Shown: positions 36,387 to 45,247 of the stretch, piece after piece | How the letters are laid out: each line of letters opens with the position of its first letter | Position numbering within the stretch: the first letter of the stretch is position 1 | Source of the DNA: Cohnella endophytica | GTDB lineage: Bacteria > Bacillota > Bacilli > Paenibacillales > Paenibacillaceae | Length of the DNA: 64,000 bases | Direction: 5' to 3' | Assembly: GCF_003628305.1 (NCBI RefSeq) | Contig: NZ_RBZM01000008.1 | Location: 124,001 to 188,000, forward strand | Position numbers and translations under genes: made by a program | Notes under the pieces: model-generated | Databases searched by the model: none | Told to the model about the DNA's origin: nothing | Seen by the model: the letters and a program-made list of their open reading frames with translations, nothing else

Positions 36387-37688
36387 ATGTTGGCTAAGAA
36401 ATTCACATTATCAATTGTCTTGGTTATCTTCGTTTGCTTAATTGTATCAGGGTGCGGAGATTCTTCCTCAAGTAATAAAGGTTCAGGCTCCTCTAACGAG
36501 AAACAGAAAATTACGGTGCTTCTGCCTAAGCACGAAATGGATAACGTAGGCTTCATGGAGAAAGAAACGCGTCAATTCGAGAAAGAAACGGGAATTCAGG
36601 TCGAACTCATCAACATGTCATGGGACAATGTAGCGGATAAAATAACGGTGGAAATGGCGTCGAACGCGAACTCATACGACGTGATCGAATTGGATAATTC
36701 ATGGGTGGCCAAGTTTGCGACGAACAAATGGATTACTCCATTAAATGAATTCATCGGCAGCGAAATTAAAGAGGGCGTACTCCCCGGACTGTTAGACAAG
36801 TTCTCCTATAATGGAGATCTCTATGGAATACCTTGGAATAACGACACTCGTTTCTTCATGTACAACAAGAAAAAGCTCGATGCAGCGGGTATAAGCGAGC
36901 CACCGAAGACATGGGATGAGCTCAAGGAACAGTCCAAAATCTTAATGGACAAAGGGCTCGTCAAATATGGATTTATCGATTCTTTGATGCAGGCGCAATC
37001 CGGTATGAACGAATTAACGTTCATGACCTATTCCTTCGGCGGAAATTATATCGATGGATCAGGCCAAGTCAATTTAACGAACAATGCTCCGCTCATTAAA
37101 GCCTATGAATATCTACGCAAAGGGCTTAATGAAGATAAATTCATAGATCCGGCATCGATCACTTCTAATTATGAAACGGTAGCCGACGTGTTCTTAAAGG
37201 GAGATACGGCTTTCTTCCTGCAAGCATGGCCAGGACTTTATCAGACGGCGAACGACCCGGATAAATCCAAAATCGTAGGTGAAATCGCCGTAGCGCCGTA
37301 TTCTCCAGGGGTAGATGAAAGCTCGAGTACGGTACTGACCTTGCCCGAAGCGATGGCGATTCCGCAAAGCAGCAAAAACAAAGAAGCGGCATGGAAATAT
37401 ATCGAGTACATGTCCAGTAAGAAATTCGATAAGAAAAAAGCGCAGGAAATCGGGGCTTTGCCAATATGGACGGATCTGTTTAACGACTCGGAGCTGCTTG
37501 CGGTCTATCCTTATTGGAAGGATTTCGGCAAGCAATCGCTTAAAGCCAAAGGCCTTCAGGATATCCTCTGGTATGATCAGTTCTCGAACGTCGTTCAAGT
37601 CGAAAGCATCAAGATCTTACTTGGGAAAAATAGCATCGAGGACGGCTTTAAGGCAATCGAAAGCAATGTGGCGCAGTTTAGCAAGTAA
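36387..37688 (+). CDS. CUT1 sugar ABC transporter, solute-binding lipoprotein
   Basis: 433 residues. The signal peptide and lipobox VSGC are followed by a Ser/Gly-rich linker and a type 1 solute-binding domain. The start ATG 36387 sits 7 bases after GGGAGG; the ATG at 36366 precedes that site and is rejected. It is the first gene of an importer operon with two permeases, downstream of the membrane AraC regulator. Ligand unknown. Confidence 0.92.
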   Translation: MLAKKFTLSIVLVIFVCLIVSGCGDSSSSNKGSGSSNEKQKITVLLPKHEMDNVGFMEKETRQFEKETGIQVELINMSWDNVADKITVEMASNANSYDVIELDNSWVAKFATNKWITPLNEFIGSEIKEGVLPGLLDKFSYNGDLYGIPWNNDTRFFMYNKKKLDAAGISEPPKTWDELKEQSKILMDKGLVKYGFIDSLMQAQSGMNELTFMTYSFGGNYIDGSGQVNLTNNAPLIKAYEYLRKGLNEDKFIDPASITSNYETVADVFLKGDTAFFLQAWPGLYQTANDPDKSKIVGEIAVAPYSPGVDESSSTVLTLPEAMAIPQSSKNKEAAWKYIEYMSSKKFDKKKAQEIGALPIWTDLFNDSELLAVYPYWKDFGKQSLKAKGLQDILWYDQFSNVVQVESIKILLGKNSIEDGFKAIESNVAQFSK

Positions 37689-37703
37689 AAGCAAGCGTTC
37701 GGA

Positions 37704-37746
37704 GGATGCAGGCCAGGCAAGAGGGTTTGCATCCCCGACTGTATTT
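37704..37746 (+). other. Intercistronic stem-loop with T-rich tail
   Basis: GGATGCA (37704-37710) and TGCATCC (37728-37734) pair across a 17-base loop, with TATTTTTT a few bases later. It probably acts as a partial terminator between the binding-protein gene and the permeases. Confidence 0.5.
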
Positions 37747-37766
37747 TTTGTGAGAGTGGGAGAGAG

Positions 37767-38678
37767 ATGACGCAAAAAGTGCTAAAGCGCATAACCAATG
37801 CCATGGATTCGGATAAAAAGCTGGGCTATCTATTAATATTCCCGAGCTTATTGGTTATTTTAGGCGTAATGCTGTATCCATTTCTTTATTCCTTAAATAT
37901 GAGTTTCTCGAAGATGGACTTTGCCAATAGAACCATGAATTATATCGGACTTGATAACTATATTAGAATGTTTAAGGATTCTTACTTTATTAACTCCTTG
38001 AGGTTAACCGGCTATTTTACAATCGTTACGGTTATCGCTGAAATTTCCCTTGGTATTGCGATCGCGCTCGTCTTAAATCAGAAGTTTAAGTTCAGAGGAT
38101 TCGTTCGCGGGATCATGATCTTACCTTGGGCGCTTCCGAGCGTCGTGAATGCGATTATGTGGAAATGGATATACAACCCCAATTACGGGGCGCTTAATGC
38201 CTTGCTTACTCAAATGCATATCATCGGCGAATATCGCGATTGGCTCGGCGAACCTTCATCGGCCTTACATGCCATGATATTCGCTAATGTCTGGAAGGAA
38301 ACGCCTTATGTCGTGCTTCTAGTTCTCGCAGCTTTATCGAATATTTCCGGAGATCTATATGAATCGGCCAAAATAGACGGGGCCAACGCATGGCAAGCCT
38401 TCTGGAAGGTTACGCTGCCAATCGTGAAACCCGTCATCGTCGTATTGGCGATTATGAAGTCGATCTGGGCCATCCAAACGTTCGAATTGCCTTATATCCT
38501 TACGGGAGGAGGACCGGGCGGGGGTACGGAGCTGCTTTCCTTCTATATTTATAAAGCCACCTTCAAATTTCTGGATTTCGGAATGGGAGCATCGATGGCT
38601 TACATGATCACATTGGTAACCTTTGTGTTATCCCTCCTCTATATCAAGTTTCTGTCCAAGGATGGAGAAATCGTATAG
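37767..38678 (+). CDS. CUT1 sugar ABC transporter permease, MalF-like
   Basis: 303 residues, six membrane helices, with the EAA loop reading ESAKIDGANAWQAFWKVTLP. It pairs with the permease at 38705. GGGAGAGAG precedes the start. No ATPase is encoded in the operon. Confidence 0.93.
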   Translation: MTQKVLKRITNAMDSDKKLGYLLIFPSLLVILGVMLYPFLYSLNMSFSKMDFANRTMNYIGLDNYIRMFKDSYFINSLRLTGYFTIVTVIAEISLGIAIALVLNQKFKFRGFVRGIMILPWALPSVVNAIMWKWIYNPNYGALNALLTQMHIIGEYRDWLGEPSSALHAMIFANVWKETPYVVLLVLAALSNISGDLYESAKIDGANAWQAFWKVTLPIVKPVIVVLAIMKSIWAIQTFELPYILTGGGPGGGTELLSFYIYKATFKFLDFGMGASMAYMITLVTFVLSLLYIKFLSKDGEIV

Positions 38679-38704
38679 CAGCATCCATATATGAGGTGAT
38701 TCCG

Positions 38705-39565
38705 ATGAAGAGATCGATCAATTTCAAGCAAGTTCTCGTTTATTTTCTGGCCTTCCTTATCGTCCTGTATGTAATGGCTCCTTATTGCTGGTTAGTCCTA
38801 TCGAGCTTATCGACCAAAGCGGATTTACTTACCACCCCGTTAAAATGGATTCCGCCGCACATCACCTTCGATAACTATAAAGCGATATTATTCGGAGGGA
38901 ACGATTCCACTTCGGATGCCGGGAGTCAATTTATATCCGCGCTTAAGAATAGCTTCATCATCTCGATTGTCGTAACCGCTCTTGCCTTGTTTCTGGGTAT
39001 TCTTGCCGCTTATGCCTTGGCCAGATTGAACTTTAGAGGACGAAAGCCGGCGATACTGACCGTCCTCTTGGTTCAGATGATCCCGCCGATCGCGCTGATC
39101 GTACCGCTGTATATCATTATGAGTAAAGCCTCTCTCATGAATAATAAGTACAGTCTGATCATTATTTATTTATCGTTCGTGCTTCCGTTCGTCATTTGGA
39201 TTATGAAAAGCTATTTGGCGAATATCCCCGCGGAGATCGAGGAAGCCGCTAGAATCGACGGTTGTTCGAAATTGCGGGCGTTCCTAACCATTATTCTTCC
39301 TATTTCTTTATCCGGATTGGCAGCAACTACGATTTTTGCTTTTATCATGTCATGGAATGAATTTTTCTATGCTCTTAACTTTACGACGACGCTTGCATCT
39401 AAAACATTACCTGTCGTCATTACGGAATTCAGCAGTAAGCACGGGGCTGACTACATCATGACGAGTACGGGAGGCGTTATTGCTAGCTTACCTCCGGTAC
39501 TGTTGGCTTTCTTCTTCCAACGCTATATTCTGTCGGGGTTAACTAATGGGGCTGTAAAAGGATAA
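38705..39565 (+). CDS. CUT1 sugar ABC transporter permease, MalG-like
   Basis: 286 residues, six membrane helices and a canonical EAA loop (EEAARIDGCSKLRAF). The ATG at 38705 is preferred to GTG 38696, which overlaps the ribosome site GAGGTGA. It is the last gene of the operon; no terminator was seen before the ROK gene, which has its own promoter region. Confidence 0.93.
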   Translation: MKRSINFKQVLVYFLAFLIVLYVMAPYCWLVLSSLSTKADLLTTPLKWIPPHITFDNYKAILFGGNDSTSDAGSQFISALKNSFIISIVVTALALFLGILAAYALARLNFRGRKPAILTVLLVQMIPPIALIVPLYIIMSKASLMNNKYSLIIIYLSFVLPFVIWIMKSYLANIPAEIEEAARIDGCSKLRAFLTIILPISLSGLAATTIFAFIMSWNEFFYALNFTTTLASKTLPVVITEFSSKHGADYIMTSTGGVIASLPPVLLAFFFQRYILSGLTNGAVKG

Positions 39566-39638
39566 GCGGTACGGTTCTTCTCCGCCATCATTATGGCTAA
39601 TTTTCGAGTGAGCCGATGTATTTTTGCGCTATTTTTGA

Positions 39639-39654
39639 TATAATTTGCGGCAAA
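39639..39654 (+). promoter_or_regulatory. -10 box and LacI-type operator of the ROK gene
   Basis: TATAAT (39639-39644) overlaps by one base the palindrome TTTGCGGCAAA (39644-39654), so a bound repressor would cover the start region. The same 11-mer recurs at 40739. Confidence 0.6.
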
Positions 39655-39675
39655 CATATCATTGAGGTGCTTAAA

Positions 39676-40680
39676 GTGGCAAACATGGATAAGAAGAAGG
39701 AACAAGCGTCTGTCGATCGGCTGTTCGTTGGCGTAGATGTAGGGGGGACGAATATCGAATGCGGCGTTGTTACGCCGGAAGGAAAAATCATTAGCCGTTC
39801 CCATTGTGCGACACTAGTGCATGACGGCGGCGTAGATGCCGTTATTGACCGGATCGCGGGTACGATAAACGAAGCGATCGCTGCATTGCCGGTATCGGAA
39901 GGACGACAAATAGCGGGTGTAGGCGTAGGCATTCCGGGGCTGGTTGATCCTGTTAACGGCATCTCCTTGAATGCCGTTAACCTGGGCTGGCGGAATGTCC
40001 CGCTAGCGGCTAAGCTGACCGAACGGCTTCACATTCCCGTCAAGATAGAGAATGACGTCAATAGTTATGTCTATGGGGAAGCCATGTACGGAGCAGGAAG
40101 ACAATACGATTATGTACTGGGGCTTACGATTGGCACGGGTCTCGCGAGCGCATTCATTATTAATGGCGAGATTTTTGGAGGCGCGGGACATTTGGCGGGC
40201 GAGATTGGACATATTCCGTTCGAAGACATTCCTTACGTTTGCAATTGCGGCCAGACCGGCTGCCTGGAGACAATCGTATCCGCAACCGGAATCGCCAGGC
40301 AGGCCGCCGATGCAGTAAAAGATGGGATGGACTCGATGCTTGCTCGTGTATTGGAACAACAGGGGAAGCTCACGGCAAGGGATGTATCCATCGCGCACGA
40401 AGCAGGAGATCGGACCGCGACAGCCATTCTTAACCGAACGGGAATTATACTTGGACGTGCGCTTGCTGCTATTGTTCCCGCGCTGAGCCCTGACGTTATC
40501 GTTATTGGAGGAGGAGCTGCTCAGGCAGGAGAGGCGCTCATTGCCCCATTAACATCCGAATTGAGAGCGCGCCTTTTGCCTGTATTTGCTGAGCGTCTAC
40601 AGGTACGTACGGGAGAGCTCGCGAGCAATGCCGGAATCATCGGGAATGCCATGATCGCAAAGTTTTCCGCAAACAAATAA
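39676..40680 (+). CDS. ROK family sugar kinase (glucokinase-like)
   Basis: 334 residues with the ROK pattern: phosphate loop GVDVGGTNIECGVV, catalytic END (IENDVNSY), a GTGLASAF adenosine segment and the zinc site C-N-C-G-Q-T-G-C-L-E. No helix-turn-helix is present, so it is a kinase rather than a repressor; glucose or N-acetylmannosamine-type hexoses are typical substrates. The start GTG 39676 follows GAGGTG by 6 bases. An operator for the local LacI regulator overlaps its promoter. A hairpin spans the stop codon. Confidence 0.88.
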   Translation: MANMDKKKEQASVDRLFVGVDVGGTNIECGVVTPEGKIISRSHCATLVHDGGVDAVIDRIAGTINEAIAALPVSEGRQIAGVGVGIPGLVDPVNGISLNAVNLGWRNVPLAAKLTERLHIPVKIENDVNSYVYGEAMYGAGRQYDYVLGLTIGTGLASAFIINGEIFGGAGHLAGEIGHIPFEDIPYVCNCGQTGCLETIVSATGIARQAADAVKDGMDSMLARVLEQQGKLTARDVSIAHEAGDRTATAILNRTGIILGRALAAIVPALSPDVIVIGGGAAQAGEALIAPLTSELRARLLPVFAERLQVRTGELASNAGIIGNAMIAKFSANK

Positions 40681-40694
40681 AGTTTTGCGGAAAA
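40663..40694 (+). terminator. Hairpin spanning the ROK stop codon
   Basis: 11-bp perfect arms TTTTCCGCAAA (40663-40673) and TTTGCGGAAAA (40684-40694) have the TAA in the loop. There is only a short T stretch after it. The arms resemble the local operator, so it might also bind the LacI regulator. Confidence 0.45.
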
Positions 40695-40700
40695 TTATGG

Positions 40701-40749
40701 TTGACATTTTGCGCATTGTTGCATAAATTATAACTATATTTGCGGCAAA
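40701..40749 (+). promoter_or_regulatory. Promoter and operator of the 40788-45049 operon
   Basis: Perfect -35 TTGACA (40701-40706), 17-base spacer, -10-like TAAATT (40724-40729), then the palindrome TTTGCGGCAAA at 40739-40749, identical to that before the ROK gene. The arrangement is that of a repressor-controlled promoter. Confidence 0.6.
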
Positions 40750-40787
40750 ATTATCCAATTATGTATTTGCATCTGGGAGGGGACAGA

Positions 40788-41891
40788 GTGGAGAAGCGAA
40801 TTCGGTTAGCGCTTGTAGGGCTTGGAGACATGGGATCGGGTCATCTCTATGGATTCGATCGGATTAGCGAATGCGAGATCACATGGGTAGCAGACCCCCA
40901 TGAATCCAACCTAGCGCGTGCGCTTGGTATTCTCAAGAACAATAAGCCGCAGGTTTGTACCGATCATGATCAATTATTGCTGCATAGCGACGATTATGAT
41001 GCTGTTGTTATAAGCGTACCGAATTACTTGCACCGTGATGTCGCTCTTCCGTTTATTGCGATCGGTAAACCTCTATTCCTGGAGAAGCCGGTGGCTTCTA
41101 CGCTCGGACAATGCAACGAAATCATTCAAGCCGCCGAGGAACGCGGGGTACCTGTTCAGATTGGTCTTGTCTATCGCTATTCTAATGTATACCGGCGCAT
41201 GGCCCAAGAAGTGAAGCGGGGGCGGTTGGGCGACGTGACGATGATGTGGTGCAAGGAGTTCAGAGATCCATTCCCGCCTAGAGATTGGTTCTACGATGAA
41301 TCCCTGTCGGGCGGGGCGTTAGTGGAGAAGGACTGTCATCATTTTGATATTTTCAATTGGATGATCGGAGCGAAGCCGGTTCGAGTATTCGCATCCGGCG
41401 GTCAGCATGTCATTCGCCGAGGGCAGGACAATCTCATTACGAATAACTACACCCATTACGCTCCCCGAAATATAACGAACAGCTCTATCGTGGATCATGC
41501 ATGGGTAACGATCGATTACGATAATGGAAGCAAGGCTATGCTCGGATTGTGCATGTATCTTAAGCCTTATAACCTTACGGATGAAGGTCTTGAGATTGGT
41601 TTAATTGGAAGCAACGGCGCCCAGATGGTCGCAAAGAAGGACAAATCGATCGATATAAGCGGAGGAGAGGACTTCACCAAGGAATATATCGATTTGGATG
41701 TTGTCAGCGACTCCGTCGATGGAGGTCACACGGGTAGCCAGAAGCAGCGCTACGCTTTCTTGAATACGGTCAGAACCGGGGAGCTGCCTTTCGCCGATTT
41801 GAATATTGGAAAAGAGGCCTTGCTGATCGCTCTCGCAGCCGAGAAGTCAATAAAGGAAGAACGGTATGTCTATCTCCACGAATTAATTTAA
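40788..41891 (+). CDS. Gfo/Idh/MocA family oxidoreductase
   Basis: 367 residues. Rossmann fold at the N-terminus (LALVGLGDMGSGH), EKP motif with its Lys in FLEKPVA, and the C-terminal alpha/beta domain with KDCHHFDIFNWM. Such enzymes oxidise or reduce sugars and inositols with NAD(P), and some (GH109-type) use bound NAD to cleave glycosides. The start GTG 40788 lies just after GGGAGGGGA. It heads the operon with the third importer, so it probably acts on the imported sugar. The substrate cannot be assigned. Confidence 0.87.
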   Translation: MEKRIRLALVGLGDMGSGHLYGFDRISECEITWVADPHESNLARALGILKNNKPQVCTDHDQLLLHSDDYDAVVISVPNYLHRDVALPFIAIGKPLFLEKPVASTLGQCNEIIQAAEERGVPVQIGLVYRYSNVYRRMAQEVKRGRLGDVTMMWCKEFRDPFPPRDWFYDESLSGGALVEKDCHHFDIFNWMIGAKPVRVFASGGQHVIRRGQDNLITNNYTHYAPRNITNSSIVDHAWVTIDYDNGSKAMLGLCMYLKPYNLTDEGLEIGLIGSNGAQMVAKKDKSIDISGGEDFTKEYIDLDVVSDSVDGGHTGSQKQRYAFLNTVRTGELPFADLNIGKEALLIALAAEKSIKEERYVYLHELI

Positions 41892-41917
41892 TTCGGATTA
41901 GGCGCTAGAGGGGACGG

Positions 41918-42823
41918 ATGCAAGTGACGAATAAGTGGAAGGAAGACAGGGCGTTTCTATTATTCATCGCGCCGTGGATTGTTGGATTTCTATGCTTTTT
42001 CGTTGGACCGGCGATGGCTAGTCTCCTATATAGCTTCGCCGACTATAATGCGATTACGAAGCCAATATGGATCGGCATCGATAATTATACCCATCTAATA
42101 TCGGATCAGGTCTATTTGAAAAGCCTTAGAAACACGCTATATTTCGTCTTCATTGGAGTTCCGGTTACGGTAGGATTCCAGATTGTACTCTCCCTTCTTC
42201 TCAATGTGGAAATCCCCGGGATCCGGGTTTTCCGTACTTTGTACTATTTGCCCTATCTGGTACCGCCTGTTGCAACCGTTATCATTTGGATTATTCTTTT
42301 CGGTTCGGGCGATAGCGTCGTTAACTCCCTGATTGTCTTGTTCGGCGGCTCCAATGTCGATTGGATGGGGACCGAGGGCTTGATTAAACCGGTCATTATT
42401 TCCATAGGAATGTGGAGCTCGGGAGGAGCCGTCCTTATCTTCTTGGCTGGCTTGAAGGGGATCCCCCGTTCGCTGTACGAAGCCGCACGTATTGATGGGT
42501 CAGGCCCTATCCGGACTTTTTTTAACATTACATTGCCTATGCTCACCCCTACTATTTTGTTTACGGTCGTCATGCAGGTGATTTATTACTTCCAAATGTT
42601 CACCGAAGCCATGTTGCTTAGTAAAGGAGGACCTAACTATGCCTCCCAGACCTACATGATGAATACGTATCAGGTTTCCTTCCGCGATCTTAACTTCGGT
42701 TATGCGATGGCTCAGTCGTGGGTGTTGTTCCTGCTCATTCTCGTAATCACGATTGTCTTGTTGAAATCCTCGCAGCGCTGGGTTTATTACGAAGGCAGCG
42801 AGAAGGGAGGGAGCAACAGTTAA
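41918..42823 (+). CDS. CUT1 sugar ABC transporter permease, MalF-like
   Basis: 301 residues, six membrane segments, EAA loop EAARIDGSGPIRTFFNITLP. It lies 26 bases after the Gfo/Idh/MocA gene. Its stop overlaps the start of the partner permease by one base (TAATG), so translation is coupled. Confidence 0.93.
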   Translation: MQVTNKWKEDRAFLLFIAPWIVGFLCFFVGPAMASLLYSFADYNAITKPIWIGIDNYTHLISDQVYLKSLRNTLYFVFIGVPVTVGFQIVLSLLLNVEIPGIRVFRTLYYLPYLVPPVATVIIWIILFGSGDSVVNSLIVLFGGSNVDWMGTEGLIKPVIISIGMWSSGGAVLIFLAGLKGIPRSLYEAARIDGSGPIRTFFNITLPMLTPTILFTVVMQVIYYFQMFTEAMLLSKGGPNYASQTYMMNTYQVSFRDLNFGYAMAQSWVLFLLILVITIVLLKSSQRWVYYEGSEKGGSNS

Positions 42824-43653
42824 TGAGCACAGCCAAGGCAATGACCTCAACCTACAAGTACATCATGCTTCTCCTGGGTCTTCTCGTGTTCATAGGACCT
42901 CTTCTATGGCTCCTATCGACCATGCTTAAGACGCAAGATCAAACCTATGTGTTTCCGCCAAAGTTGCTGCCTAATCCACTGACGTTTAGCTCCTTTTCCA
43001 GGTTGTTCGAGACGATGTCGCTTATGCCTCGATGGATCATGAACTCGTTTGCCGTATCGATTATTAATGGTTTAGGCACGATTCTTACGAGTTCTCTAAT
43101 TGCATTTGGTTTCGCTCGAACGAGATCAAGGCTGAGATCGGTTCTGTTCATCATTGTGCTGGCTACCTTAATGATCCCTTCGCAGGTCACGCTTATCCCG
43201 ATGTACATCCTATTTAGCAAAATCGGTTGGTATGATACTTGGCTACCGCTCACGATTCCGGTGTTTCTAGCTAATCCGTACTTCATCTTTCTTTTCCGCC
43301 AATTTTTCATGACGCTTCCAAGAGAACTCGACGAGGCCACCTATGTGGATGGGGGAAATTACTGGACGATCTACAGTAAGGTCATCCTGCCGCTTTCTGG
43401 ACCCATTATCATATCCGGATTTATTTTCGCCTTCGTGTTCACTTGGACGGATTATTTCTCCCCGCTTATCTTCATTCAGTCGGAGAAGCTGCAGATGATG
43501 AGCGTAGGATTGCAGTTAATCATGGGCAAGAACTCGCAGGATTTACCGATGATGGCCGCAGGCTCATTCCTCGCGCTCGTGCCGATCGCCGTAATCTATT
43601 TCACGGCTCAGAAATATTTCGTAGATGGCGTTGTCATGTCGGGAATTAAATGA
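42823..43653 (+). CDS. CUT1 sugar ABC transporter permease, MalG-like
   Basis: 276 residues, six membrane segments and a diverged EAA loop (DEATYVDGGNYWTIYSKVILP). The start ATG 42823 is supported by GGGAGGGAG 10 bases upstream; a longer frame inside the previous gene is rejected. Confidence 0.92.
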   Translation: MSTAKAMTSTYKYIMLLLGLLVFIGPLLWLLSTMLKTQDQTYVFPPKLLPNPLTFSSFSRLFETMSLMPRWIMNSFAVSIINGLGTILTSSLIAFGFARTRSRLRSVLFIIVLATLMIPSQVTLIPMYILFSKIGWYDTWLPLTIPVFLANPYFIFLFRQFFMTLPRELDEATYVDGGNYWTIYSKVILPLSGPIIISGFIFAFVFTWTDYFSPLIFIQSEKLQMMSVGLQLIMGKNSQDLPMMAAGSFLALVPIAVIYFTAQKYFVDGVVMSGIK

Positions 43654-43675
43654 GAAAAAGGGGAGTGTCGTGATC

Positions 43676-45049
43676 ATGATGATTCGACTGAGTTCGCGTG
43701 GGAAGATCGGCTTTATCATGCTATGCATTTTGGCGTTGTTCGTAACGGCTTGCGGAAGCAACAAGGGAAATGCTCCATCATCGGGTGCCGAATCCTCTTC
43801 CGGCACTACCGCTTCGAACGATCCGGCATCGATTAAGGCCAAGGTTACCTTTATGCAGTGGGGAACGCAGGAAGAAGTGAATCAGACGAAGGAACTGCTC
43901 AAGAAGTTTAACGAGAAGTATCCGAATATTAAGGTAGAGGTGTCCTCTAAGGACTGGGAAACCTATTGGACGGCAATAACCGCGCAAGCTGCCTCGGGTA
44001 CCCTGCCGGACATTTACAAGATGGATGAAGCTTATTTGGATAAGTACGCCAAGTTGGGGGCTATGAAAGACTTAACAAGCCTCATGTCCGAGCATTCCTT
44101 CGATGTGGATGCCTTTGAGCCGAGTGTACTGCACAAGCTTCAGCAGTCCGGAAAGCAGTATGCTCTGCCTCGCGATGCGAATACGATCGTCGTTTTCTAT
44201 AATAAGAAGCTATTCGCAGACGAGAAGACAAACCCGCGCGGAGCCCCGGTTCCGACATCGGAAATGTCGTGGGATGAATTTATCCAGATCGCTAAGCAAA
44301 TGACTTTGGATAAGAAGGGCAGAACGGCTGCGGATAGCGACTTTGATAAATCAAGCACCTCGCAATGGGGCTTGGTCATGGATGCGGCCGGCTCGGCCGA
44401 CTCAGTGCTGGAATCGCAGCTCTGGTCTAACGGGGCAAGGCTGGTTAACGATGACCAATCGTTCGCTATGAACTCGCCCGAAGGGCTCGAGGTGCTGAAT
44501 AAATTCCGTAGCTTCATTGTGGATGATCATGTTGTGCCTTCGTCTAGCCAGGTCAAGTCTATTTCTCCGGATCCCTTTTTATCCTTGGCAACGGGGAAGG
44601 TTGCCATCTCCTTCGGCGGAAGCTGGAATACAAGCGAATACAAAGTAGCGAATATTGATTTCGAGGCCATACTCCCGCCGAAGTTCAAGGAAGAGAAGAC
44701 GGTTGTTCAAGTATCCGGATACGGAATGAATCCGAAGACGAATAACGAAGAAGCGGCATGGATTCTACTGAACTGGCTCACGGGTTCGGAGGGCCAAATC
44801 GCACTTGCCGAGCAAGGGCAGTCGATCCCGGCTAATAAACAGGCAGTCGATACGTATCTGGCGATACAGGACGGCTACAACAAACAAGTGTTTATCGATT
44901 CGCAGAAATATGTCATTCCCGTTCCGTTCTTCGACGGCAAAGAGAATCTGCTATGGGACATTATTCCTCAAATGCTATCTAACCCATTGTCCGGGAAAGG
45001 CGATATTCAGCAGGCGGTTAAGGATATCGGAGCAAGCTACGGTAAATAA
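43676..45049 (+). CDS. CUT1 sugar ABC transporter, solute-binding lipoprotein
   Basis: About 457 residues: signal peptide, lipobox VTAC, Ser/Gly linker and a type 1 solute-binding domain. Unusually, it is placed after its permeases rather than before them. ATG 43676 (or GTG 43670) follows AAGGGGAG. It belongs to the operon begun at 40788, and the LacI regulator gene follows. Confidence 0.9.
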   Translation: MMIRLSSRGKIGFIMLCILALFVTACGSNKGNAPSSGAESSSGTTASNDPASIKAKVTFMQWGTQEEVNQTKELLKKFNEKYPNIKVEVSSKDWETYWTAITAQAASGTLPDIYKMDEAYLDKYAKLGAMKDLTSLMSEHSFDVDAFEPSVLHKLQQSGKQYALPRDANTIVVFYNKKLFADEKTNPRGAPVPTSEMSWDEFIQIAKQMTLDKKGRTAADSDFDKSSTSQWGLVMDAAGSADSVLESQLWSNGARLVNDDQSFAMNSPEGLEVLNKFRSFIVDDHVVPSSSQVKSISPDPFLSLATGKVAISFGGSWNTSEYKVANIDFEAILPPKFKEEKTVVQVSGYGMNPKTNNEEAAWILLNWLTGSEGQIALAEQGQSIPANKQAVDTYLAIQDGYNKQVFIDSQKYVIPVPFFDGKENLLWDIIPQMLSNPLSGKGDIQQAVKDIGASYGK

Positions 45050-45070
45050 AGCGAGTCTGGAAAGCTAGGG

Positions 45071-45081
45071 TTTGCGCCAAA
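45071..45081. promoter_or_regulatory. LacI-type operator copy upstream of the regulator
   Basis: TTTGCGCCAAA differs from the ROK operator at one position and is the exact reverse complement of the copy at 45203. Confidence 0.45.
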
Positions 45082-45161
45082 ATGCACAAGGCAGGGGAAA
45101 GAGATCGAATGAACCGAAATGCTGTCATTTCGATCATTCGATCTTCTATTTCATCGCGAAA

Positions 45162-45213
45162 TTGACATGAATATAAGGATTTCGTATGATTATCACAATT
45201 ACTTTGGCGCAAA
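45162..45213 (+). promoter_or_regulatory. Sigma-A promoter and operator of the LacI-family gene
   Basis: TTGACA (45162-45167), a 17-base spacer and TATGAT (45185-45190) make a near-consensus promoter. TTTGGCGCAAA (45203-45213) lies over the start of the transcript. This indicates autoregulation and shows that translation must start downstream of 45203. Confidence 0.7.
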
Positions 45214-45247
45214 TTGCGAATATGATTTTGAGGAGTGGAAGAGAGAC

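Noticed and set aside
39676-40680. ROK gene as a NagC/XylR-type repressor
   Set aside because: No N-terminal helix-turn-helix; the protein begins directly at the phosphate loop.
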